DNA from: Pseudomonadota bacterium
Lineage (GTDB): Bacteria > Myxococcota > Myxococcia > Myxococcales > Myxococcaceae
Reading direction: 5' to 3'
Assembly (NCBI GenBank): GCA_023423535.1
Contig: JAFAFL010000041.1
Span: forward strand, 1 to 64,000
Length of the DNA stretch: 64,000 nt
Position 1 is the stretch's first letter. Every line of letters starts with the position of its first letter. The position numbers were made by a program, and so were the translations under genes. A model generated the notes under the pieces. It was given only the letters and a program-made list of their open reading frames with translations, was not told the origin of the DNA and did no database searches. Positions 33,804-43,570 of the stretch are shown piece by piece.

Positions 33804-34157
33804 TTACTCCCGCGCGCCCGGATCGTCGGACGGGAGGAGGTCCGGGCCGATGGGCCGGAGGTCGTCGTCGGGCCGCGCGGTGTACTCGCGGTCTTCGTCG
33901 TCCGGGTCGCTGAAGCCGCGCTCGAGCTTGTCGGGGACGATGTCGTCGGGCGCGGAGGGGTCTCCCTCGAGCGCGTACTCCTCCTCGAACTCGGGCTCCT
34001 CCCTCACCCCGGTGCGGTCCGCGCCCCACGGGGAGGCGCCGTTGCCCGCGCTGCCCTGCTCGGCCTCGTCGCGGGCCGCGTCGTCGCCGGTCAGCTCCCG
34101 GGTGACGTCCGACTTCCGCGCGCCGAGCGAGTCGTTGTCCGGATTGCGCTGTCTCAT
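33804..34157 (-). CDS. Acidic hydrophilic hypothetical protein
   Basis: This 117-residue protein, rich in Asp, Glu, Gly and Pro, has no hydrophobic core ('EEEYALEGDPSAPDDIVPDK', 'DDEDREYTARPDDDL'). It is probably disordered. It converges on the acetyltransferase gene with 12 bases between stops. The frame has the expected third-position G+C bias, supporting a real gene, but no family is recognised and the ribosome site is weak. Confidence 0.5.
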   Translation of the reverse strand: MRQRNPDNDSLGARKSDVTRELTGDDAARDEAEQGSAGNGASPWGADRTGVREEPEFEEEYALEGDPSAPDDIVPDKLERGFSDPDDEDREYTARPDDDLRPIGPDLLPSDDPGARE

Positions 34158-34343
34158 GCCCGAAAGGTCCGTCCTCGGAGGGTGGGGGGCAACGGTGGGG
34201 CCGGGGGAGCGCACGCGGCAGGAGGGCGGGCAGGCGGAGCACGGTCGGGGCCGACGCGCACCGGGACCCGCGGGCATTTGTCGGCCCGTGCGCGCTGCTG
34301 ATCGTTGACAAGGGGGGGCCTTTGGGGGTTAAGGCGCGCCGCC

Positions 34344-35246
34344 ATGGCCAGCCTCCGCGACATCCGCAAGCGCATCCGCTCGGTGAAGAACACCCAGCAG
34401 ATCACCAAGGCGATGAAGATGGTCGCCGCCGCGAAGCTGCGGAAGGCCCAGGACGCGATCACCGCGGCCCGGCCCTACGCGGTCGCGCTGGATCAGATGA
34501 TCGCCGAGGTCGCCTCCCGCGCCGAAGGCGGCGAGGGCACGCCCTCCCACCCGCTTTTGACCTCGCGCCCGGTGCGCCGGGTGGACGTGGTGGTGCTCTC
34601 GTCGGACCGCGGCCTCGCCGGCGGCTTCAACTCGAACATCATCCGCCGGGTGAACCGGTTCCTCTTCGAGAACAAGGGGACCTACGAGTCGATCCGGCTC
34701 GTCACCATCGGCCGGAAGGTGAACGACTTCTTCCGCAAGCGCGAGGTGGAGATCCTCCGCGACTATCCCGGCCTCTACTCGCGGGTGAACTTCCAGACCG
34801 CGCAGGAGATCGCCGAGACGGAGACGAAGCGCTTCCTCGACGGCGAGTGCGACGCGGTGTTCGTCGTCTACAACGAGTTCCTCTCCGCCATCAGCCAGCG
34901 GGTGGTGGTGAACCAGGTGCTCCCCGTGCAGTCCGCGCCCTCCGAGGCGGGCACTGCCGCGGCGGCTCCGGCGGGCAGCGCGACCGGCGCGGAGTTCGAG
35001 TTCGAGCCCGGCCGCACCGAGGTCCTCGAGCGGCTCCTGCCGCAGGCGATCGCGATCAAGCTCTACCGGGCGCTGCTGGAGTCGGTGGCCTCCGAGCACG
35101 GCGCGCGCATGAGCGCGATGGACAACGCGACGAGCAACGCGTCGGACATGATCGGCCGGCTGACGCTCTTCTACAACCGCACCCGCCAGGCGGCGATCAC
35201 CAAGGAGCTGATGGAGATCGTCTCCGGCGCCGAGGCGCTGAAGTAG
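34344..35246 (+). CDS. atpG: ATP synthase F1 subunit gamma
   Basis: The 300-residue product has the diagnostic ends of the gamma shaft: N-terminal '[20 protein letters not shown]', '[14 protein letters not shown]', and C-terminal '[18 protein letters not shown]' with '[19 protein letters not shown]'. It is the rotor stalk of F1. Residues about 190-235 hold an Ala/Gly-rich insertion. The gene is not beside atpA or atpH; upstream lie an acetyltransferase and a hypothetical gene. PlsC starts 26 bases downstream, so those two are probably cotranscribed. Confidence 0.96.
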   Translation: MASLRDIRKRIRSVKNTQQITKAMKMVAAAKLRKAQDAITAARPYAVALDQMIAEVASRAEGGEGTPSHPLLTSRPVRRVDVVVLSSDRGLAGGFNSNIIRRVNRFLFENKGTYESIRLVTIGRKVNDFFRKREVEILRDYPGLYSRVNFQTAQEIAETETKRFLDGECDAVFVVYNEFLSAISQRVVVNQVLPVQSAPSEAGTAAAAPAGSATGAEFEFEPGRTEVLERLLPQAIAIKLYRALLESVASEHGARMSAMDNATSNASDMIGRLTLFYNRTRQAAITKELMEIVSGAEALK

Positions 35247-35272
35247 CGGCGTCGCTGCTGTAGGGTGCCCGC

Positions 35273-36034
35273 ATGTCCGTCGGCACCCGCCTCCTCTCCG
35301 CGCTCGCCTGGGGCCAGATGCTCGGCGTGGCGGTGGGCGGGTTCTTCGTCCAGGCGCCCGTCTTCGCCGCCACCGCGCTCTTCGACCGGGGCCGCCGCAT
35401 CAGCGGCAGGCTCTTCCGGCTGGAGGCGGTGGCCACCGCGAAGCTGTCTCCCTTCTGGAGCTTCGCGATCCACGGCGACTACCCCGCGAGGCTCGAGCGC
35501 CCGACGGTGGTGGTGGCGAACCACGAGTCCAACGCGGACGTGTTCCTCATCTCGCACCTGCCGTGGGAGATGAAGTGGCTGGCGAAGGCGTCGCTGTTCA
35601 AGGTCCCTTTCGTCGGCTGGAGCATGGCGCTCGCAGGCGACATCCCCGTCCGGCGCGGCGAACGCGGCAGCGGCCACGAGGCGCTGGCAAAGTGCGGCGA
35701 GTGGCTCGACAAGGGCGTGCCGGTCTTCGTCTTCCCCGAGGGCACGCGCTCGAAGACCGGGGAATTGGGCCCGTTCAAGGACGGCGCGTTCCGGCTGGCG
35801 ATCGAGAAGGGTGCGGACGTGCTGCCGCTGGCGGTGGCCGGCACCCGCCGCGCGCTGCCGAAGGGCTCGTGGGTCTTTGCGCCCTCGAAGGCGCTGGTCA
35901 CCGTGGGCACGCCGGTCTCCACCGCCGGGATGACGCTCGCGGACGTGGACCGGCTGAAGGACGAGGTCCGGGCGCAGATCGAGCGGATGCGCGACGGGCT
36001 GCGGCCGCTGGTGGCAGACGTCAGCGGCCGGTGA
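35273..36034 (+). CDS. plsC: 1-acyl-sn-glycerol-3-phosphate acyltransferase
   Basis: This 253-residue membrane enzyme has the acyltransferase motifs NHESNAD (His84 and Asp89, HX4D), a basic 'GDIPVRRGERGS' and 'FPEGTRSK' (154-161). It makes phosphatidic acid from lysophosphatidic acid and acyl-CoA or acyl-ACP at the inner membrane. An N-terminal hydrophobic segment (about 12-36) anchors it. It follows atpG by 26 bases and shares its transcript. No strong ribosome site precedes the ATG. Confidence 0.88.
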   Translation: MSVGTRLLSALAWGQMLGVAVGGFFVQAPVFAATALFDRGRRISGRLFRLEAVATAKLSPFWSFAIHGDYPARLERPTVVVANHESNADVFLISHLPWEMKWLAKASLFKVPFVGWSMALAGDIPVRRGERGSGHEALAKCGEWLDKGVPVFVFPEGTRSKTGELGPFKDGAFRLAIEKGADVLPLAVAGTRRALPKGSWVFAPSKALVTVGTPVSTAGMTLADVDRLKDEVRAQIERMRDGLRPLVADVSGR

Positions 36035-36252
36035 CCTTCACGAGGGACCGTCCACGAGAGGGCGGGCTCCCCCCGCGACCGGTCGATGGGCGGGAGCTCC
36101 TGCAGCGGGTCGACGGGGTCCGCGCCGGGCCAGACTTCCGCGGTGGTGGTGAAGACGCGCGAGAGCCCGTTGAGGAACGACTGCACGAGCAGCGACGCGA
36201 TCGGCGCGGCGAGGCCACGAAGCCCGTCTCTGTCGGCACCTGCGGAGGACAC
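36021..36252 (-). pseudogene. Possible short or frameshifted gene opposite the plsC end
   Basis: On the minus strand, the frame from ATG 36252 has G or C at nearly every third codon position for about 75 codons ('LAAPIASLLVQSFLNGLSRV', then 'FTTTAEVWPGADPVD'), as real genes here do. It then runs open into antisense plsC. The next frame has a natural-looking end ('LVKVTGR' then TGA at 36021-36023), so a frameshift near 36040 is possible. No family is recognised. This may be a gene relic or a small overlapping gene. Confidence 0.3.
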
Positions 36253-36505
36253 GCCCGCTCCTTTACCAGCGCCGGGTGGGCGGCGAACTGGCTACAGCCT
36301 GCTACGTGGTGAATGATCGGCCCCGTGAGCTACCTCCTCATCGGCGCCTTCGAGCCGGCGAGCCGCACCGCCGCGGTCCGGCCCGCGCCGCGCGAGGGCG
36401 CCCACCTTCGTCTTTCCCGCGGTGCAGGTCAGCGGGCGGCGTTAGACGGGGCCCCAACGGAGGGCTGAAAAGCGCGGGGACGGGCCGTATGTTGCTCGCA
36501 CGACC
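36035..36505. other. Gap between plsC and the coiled-coil gene
   Basis: This 471-base gap has no clear plus-strand gene. A 51-codon frame at 36313-36468 exists but has no recognisable protein. The minus-strand coding-like stretch noted at 36021-36252 fills the left half. The right half should hold the promoter for the coiled-coil gene; I see no convincing boxes. Confidence 0.4.
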
Positions 36506-39048
<2,543 letters not shown>

Positions 39049-39078
39049 GCCGTCAGCCCTCTTGGAAAGGAGTAGCGG

Positions 39079-39483
39079 ATGGCCAGGCTGACCGTGGAGA
39101 TCGTCACCCCGGAGAAGCGGATGCTCCAGGCGAGCGCGGACGAGGCGATCGTCCCCGGCGCGAAGGGGCTGTTCGGGGTGCGTCCGGGGCACACGCCGTT
39201 CCTGTCGGTGGTGGAGCCGGGCGCGCTGACCGTGCGCGAGGGCGGCCGGGACACGGTGTGGTTCGTGGCCGGCGGCTTCGTCACCGTGGCGGCGGACCAC
39301 GTCCGGGTGCTGGCGGACTACGCCGAGCCCGCCGAGGGCATCGACGCGGCGGACGCCCGCCGGCGCATGGAGGAGGCCCAGGGCCGGATGCGCGGGATGA
39401 CCCCCGACGACGCGAAGTTCCAGCTCGAGGCCTCCACCGTGAAGCGCGAGACCGCCCGCATGGCGCTCGCGTCGCGCCGGTAG
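39079..39483 (+). CDS. atpC: ATP synthase F1 subunit epsilon
   Basis: This 134-residue epsilon subunit has the N-terminal beta-sandwich ('LTVEIVTPEKRMLQASADEA', 'GLFGVRPGHTPFL', 'FVAGGFVTVAADHVRVLAD') and a C-terminal helical hairpin that in other bacteria can inhibit F1. AAGGAG precedes ATG. It is the last gene of the atpDC unit, closed by the hairpin at 39523-39552. Confidence 0.95.
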   Translation: MARLTVEIVTPEKRMLQASADEAIVPGAKGLFGVRPGHTPFLSVVEPGALTVREGGRDTVWFVAGGFVTVAADHVRVLADYAEPAEGIDAADARRRMEEAQGRMRGMTPDDAKFQLEASTVKRETARMALASRR

Positions 39484-39522
39484 TCGCGGTCCCGAAGCAC
39501 AGACACCGCTGAAGTGCCCAGC

Positions 39523-39552
39523 CGCCCCTTCCCGGACACCCGGGAGGGGGCG
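39523..39552. terminator. Bidirectional terminator hairpin after atpC
   Basis: CGCCCCTTCCCGG (39523-39535) pairs with CCGGGAGGGGGCG (39540-39552) over 13 bp with one T-G wobble and an ACAC loop. It sits between the stops of atpC (39483) and the convergent exporter gene (39592). No long U-run follows. Confidence 0.7.
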
Positions 39553-39591
39553 TCGGCGTTTGGGGGCGACTGGCTCCAGCCGCGCGTGCGC

Positions 39592-40875
39592 CTACAGCGG
39601 CCGGCGCGGGTTCACGAGGTCGTTGGAGAGCAGCAACCCGGCCACGAGGCCCACCGCGACGAGGACCATGGTGAACGCGGTCTGCACGCCGGTGAGGACG
39701 TCGTGGGCCATCAGCGAGGAGAGGCTGCGGAAGCCGATGCTCCCGGGCACGAGGAGGATGATGCCGGGGAAGAGCGGCACCACCGCCGGCCGGTCGAGGA
39801 ACCGCGCGTAGGCGTTGGAGGCGCTGCCCACGAGCACCGCGCCCACGAACACGCCCAGCTCCGGTCCGAGCATCGCCGAGCCCGCGCGCGCGCCCCAGAA
39901 CCCGAGCGTGGCCACCGCCATCACCCAGGGGAGGTCGCGCGGGTTCACGCTGAAGAGGACGGCGAAGGTGGAGGTGGCGACGAGCAGCGCGGCGAGGCTC
40001 ACCCACGCGGGCAGCGGCGCGGCGACCGCCGCCGGCACCGGCCCGAAGGCCAGCTCCACGCAGCGCGTCCCCAGCGCCACCCCGAACGCGAGCGTGAACA
40101 GCGCCATCAGCGCGGAGGTCAGCCTCGCGGAACCCGACGCGAGGTGTCCGGTGGCGATCTCGGTGATCGCGGTGGTCAGCGTGTAGCCGGGCAGCAGCGC
40201 CACCAGCCCGGCGAGCACCGCCACCGGGACGATGACCGGGCCGGCGAAGCGCGCGGCGAGCGAGGCGATGACCGCGGCGCACACCGCGGCAGCAGGCTCG
40301 AAGGCGCGCCAGGGGCGCTGGCTGTTGCCGGCGAAGAGCGCGAGCAGGCCGGTACAGAGGCCGATGAGCAGCGCCACCGCCACCTCGCGGACGCCGGCGC
40401 CGAAGAATACGGAAGCGGCCGCGGAGTTCAGCGCGAAGCAGGCGGTGATCAGCGCCGGCCGGTACTTCGGCGGCGCGGTCTCGATCGCCTCCACCCGGCG
40501 GAGGCCCTCGGCCGGGGTCACCGCGCCGTTGGCCACGCCGGTGGAGACCGCGTCGAGGTCCGCCAGCCGCCCGAGGTCGGTGCCGCCGGAGCCCACCCGG
40601 ATGAGGTGCACCTGCGAGCGCGTGTCACCCGTGAAGGAGGCGAACATCGCGGTGGGGGTGGAGAAGAAGGTCCCCTCGAGGCCCAGGCGGCGGGACAGGC
40701 CCTGCATCGCCTCCTCGAGCCGGTAGGAGGGGATGCCGCGGGTGTGCAGCGCGCGCCCCAGCCGCAGCACGAAGGCCGCCGAGTCGGAGTCGGGCGGCGT
40801 GACCGTGCGGAGCACCGGAGAGGGGAGCGCGGCACCCGCGACACGAGCAGAGGAGCTGGAGGACGGCACGGCCAT
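39592..40875 (-). CDS. ThrE-type threonine/serine exporter family protein
   Basis: This protein of about 427 residues has a soluble N-terminal third ('RLGRALHTRGIPSYRLEEAM', 'FFSTPTAMFASFTGD') and about ten membrane helices after residue 155, the layout of fused ThrE/YjjP-YjjB exporters that pump threonine and serine. Signature-like phrases are 'SRLTSALMALFTLAF'-type helices and 'PLFPGIILLVPGSIGFRSL'. The start is uncertain: ATG 40875 is used, with ATG 40908 and an earlier one at 40950 also in frame, and none has a good ribosome site. It is convergent with atpC. Confidence 0.82.
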   Translation of the reverse strand: MAVPSSSSSARVAGAALPSPVLRTVTPPDSDSAAFVLRLGRALHTRGIPSYRLEEAMQGLSRRLGLEGTFFSTPTAMFASFTGDTRSQVHLIRVGSGGTDLGRLADLDAVSTGVANGAVTPAEGLRRVEAIETAPPKYRPALITACFALNSAAASVFFGAGVREVAVALLIGLCTGLLALFAGNSQRPWRAFEPAAAVCAAVIASLAARFAGPVIVPVAVLAGLVALLPGYTLTTAITEIATGHLASGSARLTSALMALFTLAFGVALGTRCVELAFGPVPAAVAAPLPAWVSLAALLVATSTFAVLFSVNPRDLPWVMAVATLGFWGARAGSAMLGPELGVFVGAVLVGSASNAYARFLDRPAVVPLFPGIILLVPGSIGFRSLSSLMAHDVLTGVQTAFTMVLVAVGLVAGLLLSNDLVNPRRPL

Positions 40876-41030
40876 GGAACGCCGCGCGAGTACCCCGTGC
40901 TCCCGCATACCGCCAGTGCCATCGAGGTGACGCGCTCGGCTCGCCTGCAAGGCCGCTTACCGGCCGGTCGCCTCACCCGCCCGGCCGTCAGGAAACTCGC
41001 CTGCGGAGTGAAGGTGGCTACGATCCTCCC

Positions 41031-41264
41031 GTGAGCATCGCCGCCCTGAGAGAACGCCTGCGGACCGCGCGCGAAGACGAGCGCATCACCCTCCCGGAGG
41101 TCGAGTCGCTGCTGCGCGCCGCGTTCGCCGACCGCTCGCTGAACGAGATGGAGGAGATGTTCCTGCGCGCGGCGCTCGAGGCCCACGGGCCCTACTTCGA
41201 GGACGACGCGCGCGAGGCGCTGCAGAAGTTCCTCGAGGCGAACCCGCCGCGGAAGTTGCCCTAG
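41031..41264 (+). CDS. Small helical hypothetical protein
   Basis: This 77-residue, mostly helical, acidic cytoplasmic protein ('DERITLPEVESLLRAAFADR', 'ALEAHGPYFEDDAREALQKF') begins with GTG at 41031 after an AAGGTGG site. Third-position bias supports coding. No family was recognised. It is convergent with the zinc-ribbon gene, with 21 bases between stops. Confidence 0.55.
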   Translation: MSIAALRERLRTAREDERITLPEVESLLRAAFADRSLNEMEEMFLRAALEAHGPYFEDDAREALQKFLEANPPRKLP

Positions 41265-41285
41265 CCTCGGCCTCGGGAACGCCCT

Positions 41286-42350
41286 TCACCAGCGCCGTCC
41301 GAAGCGGGCGCGCCAGGCGTCGGTGGTGCGCGGCCTCGTCAGCCAGTCGGTGAAGGTGTCGAAGGCGCGCCACAGCGCGAGCGCCGGCGCACTCTGCGCG
41401 CTCTCCTCGAGGTAGCGCTCCGGCCAGACGAAGCGGCGCACGCCCTCCGCCGACGCGAAGGTGCTCCAGCAGCCCTCGCAGGCCCAGACCCGCACCGGAC
41501 GGTCTCCCCAGCGCATCGGGTTCATCGGCGCCGCGCACACCGCGCAGGGCGGCTTCCCCTCCGGCTCCGGCGAGACGAGCGACTCGGGCGCGCTCCACCC
41601 GCCGGGCCTTCCTGAGAGGAACTGAGGCAGCCCACCGCGCGAGAAGAAGAGGCCTTCGCACTTCGTGCAGCGATGGAAACCCTGGCCCTCGTGCGACACC
41701 GCCTCGAAGAAGCGCGAGCGGCAGGCGGGACAGGCCCCGGTCGGCGCCTTCGGCTGGGCAGCCCTTCGCGCGAAGCCCGCGTGCGGGGCCGGAGGGGGCA
41801 GTGGCGCGGTCGATGGACGGGCAGGTGACTCGCGCACCGCTGGCGGTGAGGGCGGCTCAGCGGGCCGCGCAGAGGCCTCTGACGCGACCTGCGCGGGCGG
41901 GGGCTCCAGCCGGACCGCGGGCACGCCGGCCGGCGGCGTGGGCAGCAGATCCGGTCGCTCGCCGATGGGACCGCCCGCCTCCGCCAGCGACTCCAGCTCC
42001 TCGAGGTCCTCGGGGATGTCCTCCACCGAGAGGATGTAGGAGAGCAGCGTGCCCGGCACCCACGCGCCGCCGCAGCGGGCGCAGCCGGCGAGCAGGTGCC
42101 CCGCCTCGTCGCGCTCGACCAGCCGCCCGCTCACGCACCGAGGGCAGGCGCTGCGCGCGGGGATCTTCTCGTCACCGGTCGGCGGCAGGTAGCGCTGCTG
42201 CATCCCGCGCGTGGCCTGCAGCGCCTCGCCCATCAGCCGCTGCAGCTCGCCGGGGTCGAACCACATCCCCAGGCACCGCGGACACTCGTCGAGCTCGAGC
42301 CCACCCACCTTCAGCTCGATGAGGAGGGTGGGGCACGTCGGACATTGCAT
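41286..42350 (-). CDS. Multi-zinc-ribbon protein (zf-TFIIB type)
   Basis: The 354-residue protein has zf-TFIIB-like Cys pairs in four places: 'MQCPTCPTLLIELKVGG' with 'ECPRCLGMWFDPGEL'; 'ACPRCVSGRLVERDE' with 'GCARCGGAWVPG'; 'GACPACRSRFFEAVSHEG' with 'CTKCEGLFFSRGGL'; and 'PPCAVCAAPMNPMRWG' with 'CEGCWSTFASAEGVRRFV'. A Pro/Ala-rich linker (about 150-215) divides them in two pairs. It has no signal or membrane helix. Such proteins probably bind zinc and may touch nucleic acid or proteins; the exact role is unknown. It is divergent from the alcohol dehydrogenase gene. Confidence 0.78.
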   Translation of the reverse strand: MQCPTCPTLLIELKVGGLELDECPRCLGMWFDPGELQRLMGEALQATRGMQQRYLPPTGDEKIPARSACPRCVSGRLVERDEAGHLLAGCARCGGAWVPGTLLSYILSVEDIPEDLEELESLAEAGGPIGERPDLLPTPPAGVPAVRLEPPPAQVASEASARPAEPPSPPAVRESPARPSTAPLPPPAPHAGFARRAAQPKAPTGACPACRSRFFEAVSHEGQGFHRCTKCEGLFFSRGGLPQFLSGRPGGWSAPESLVSPEPEGKPPCAVCAAPMNPMRWGDRPVRVWACEGCWSTFASAEGVRRFVWPERYLEESAQSAPALALWRAFDTFTDWLTRPRTTDAWRARFGRRW

Positions 42351-42482
42351 GGGGCGATTCTAGCCGCACGTGTGTGCAGACGCGGTGGCCGAGGCACGGC
42401 AGGCCGTCGCCTCCCTCGCGGCGCGGGAGGGGCTACCTCGAGCTGCAGGCGCACCCTCGCGCCGCACGGAAGGGAGCTGGCG

Positions 42483-43538
42483 ATGAAGGCGCTCGTCTAC
42501 GAAGGCCCCGGAAAGAAGCAGTGGAAGGACGTCCCCGACCCGAAGCTCAGGCACGTGCGCGACGCGATCGTCCGCATCGACACCACCACCATCTGCGGCA
42601 CCGACCTGCACATCCTCAAGGGCGACGTCCCCGCGGTGACGCCCGGGCGCGTCCTCGGCCACGAGGGGGTGGGGACGATCACCGAGCTCGGCGAGGCGGT
42701 GACGAACTTCAAGGTCGGCGACCGGGTGATCGTCTCCTGCATCAAGTCGTGCGGACAGTGCCCCTTCTGCCGGAAGGGGATCTACGCGCACTGCCTCGGC
42801 AGCGAAGGCACCTCGGGGATCGGCTGGATCTTCGGCCACCTCATCGACGGCACCCAGGCGGAGTTTGTCCGCGTCCCCTACGCCGACACCTCGCTCCACC
42901 CGCTGCCGGAGAACGTGCCCGGCGAACAGGGCGCGCTGCTGAGCGACATCCTCCCCACCGGGTTCGAGATCGGCGTGCAGTACGGCCGCGTGGCGCCGGG
43001 CGACGTGGTGGCGGTGGTGGGCGCAGGACCCATCGGCCTCGCGGTCATCACCACCGCGAGCCTCTACGGCGCGGCAAAGGTCATCGCCATCGACCTCGAT
43101 CAGAATCGCATCGAGCAGGCGCAGCGCTTCGGCGCCACCCACGGGGTGAACTCGAAGGACGCGGACTGGAAGAAGAAGGTCCTCGCCGAGACCGACGGCT
43201 GGGGCGTGGACGTGGCGGTGGAGGCGGTGGGCATCCCCGCGACCTTCGACATGTGCACGGAGCTCGTGCGCCCCGGCGGCAGCGTGGCCAACGTCGGCGT
43301 GCACGGAAAGCCGGTGGAGCTCCCGCTGCAGAAGCTCTGGATCCACAACATCAACATCTCGATGGGGCTGGTGAACACGAACACCACCCCGATGCTGCTG
43401 AAGCTCGTCTCCAGCGGGAAGCTCGACGTCGGCGGCTTCATCAGCCACCGCTTCGGCCTCCACGACATGATGAAGGCCTACGACACCTTCGGCAGGGCGG
43501 CGGAGACGAAGGCGCTGAAGGTCATCCTCGAGCGCTGA
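42483..43538 (+). CDS. Zinc-dependent alcohol dehydrogenase
   Basis: This 351-residue medium-chain dehydrogenase has the catalytic zinc site Cys38 ('TTTICGTDLHILKGD') and His/Glu in 'VLGHEGVGTI', the structural zinc Cys set ('SCIKSCGQCPFCRKGIYAHC') and the NAD(P) fold 'VVAVVGAGPIGLAVI' with Asp in 'IAIDLDQNRIEQA'. It should oxidise alcohols or reduce aldehydes with NAD(P)H. GGAGGGAG-type site before ATG. It is convergent with the large Fe-S oxidoreductase gene; no metabolic cluster is evident. Confidence 0.9.
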   Translation: MKALVYEGPGKKQWKDVPDPKLRHVRDAIVRIDTTTICGTDLHILKGDVPAVTPGRVLGHEGVGTITELGEAVTNFKVGDRVIVSCIKSCGQCPFCRKGIYAHCLGSEGTSGIGWIFGHLIDGTQAEFVRVPYADTSLHPLPENVPGEQGALLSDILPTGFEIGVQYGRVAPGDVVAVVGAGPIGLAVITTASLYGAAKVIAIDLDQNRIEQAQRFGATHGVNSKDADWKKKVLAETDGWGVDVAVEAVGIPATFDMCTELVRPGGSVANVGVHGKPVELPLQKLWIHNINISMGLVNTNTTPMLLKLVSSGKLDVGGFISHRFGLHDMMKAYDTFGRAAETKALKVILER

Positions 43539-43570
43539 CGGTCCACCGCCGCGTGCGTCGTCCCGTCGCT

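Noticed and set aside
34304..34330. TTGACA box upstream of atpG as a sigma-70 promoter
   Set aside because: No acceptable -10 box lies 16-18 bases downstream, and the start would fall on the ribosome site.
36313..36468. A 51-codon plus-strand frame before the coiled-coil gene
   Set aside because: There is no ribosome site, no recognisable protein and only mixed third-position bias.
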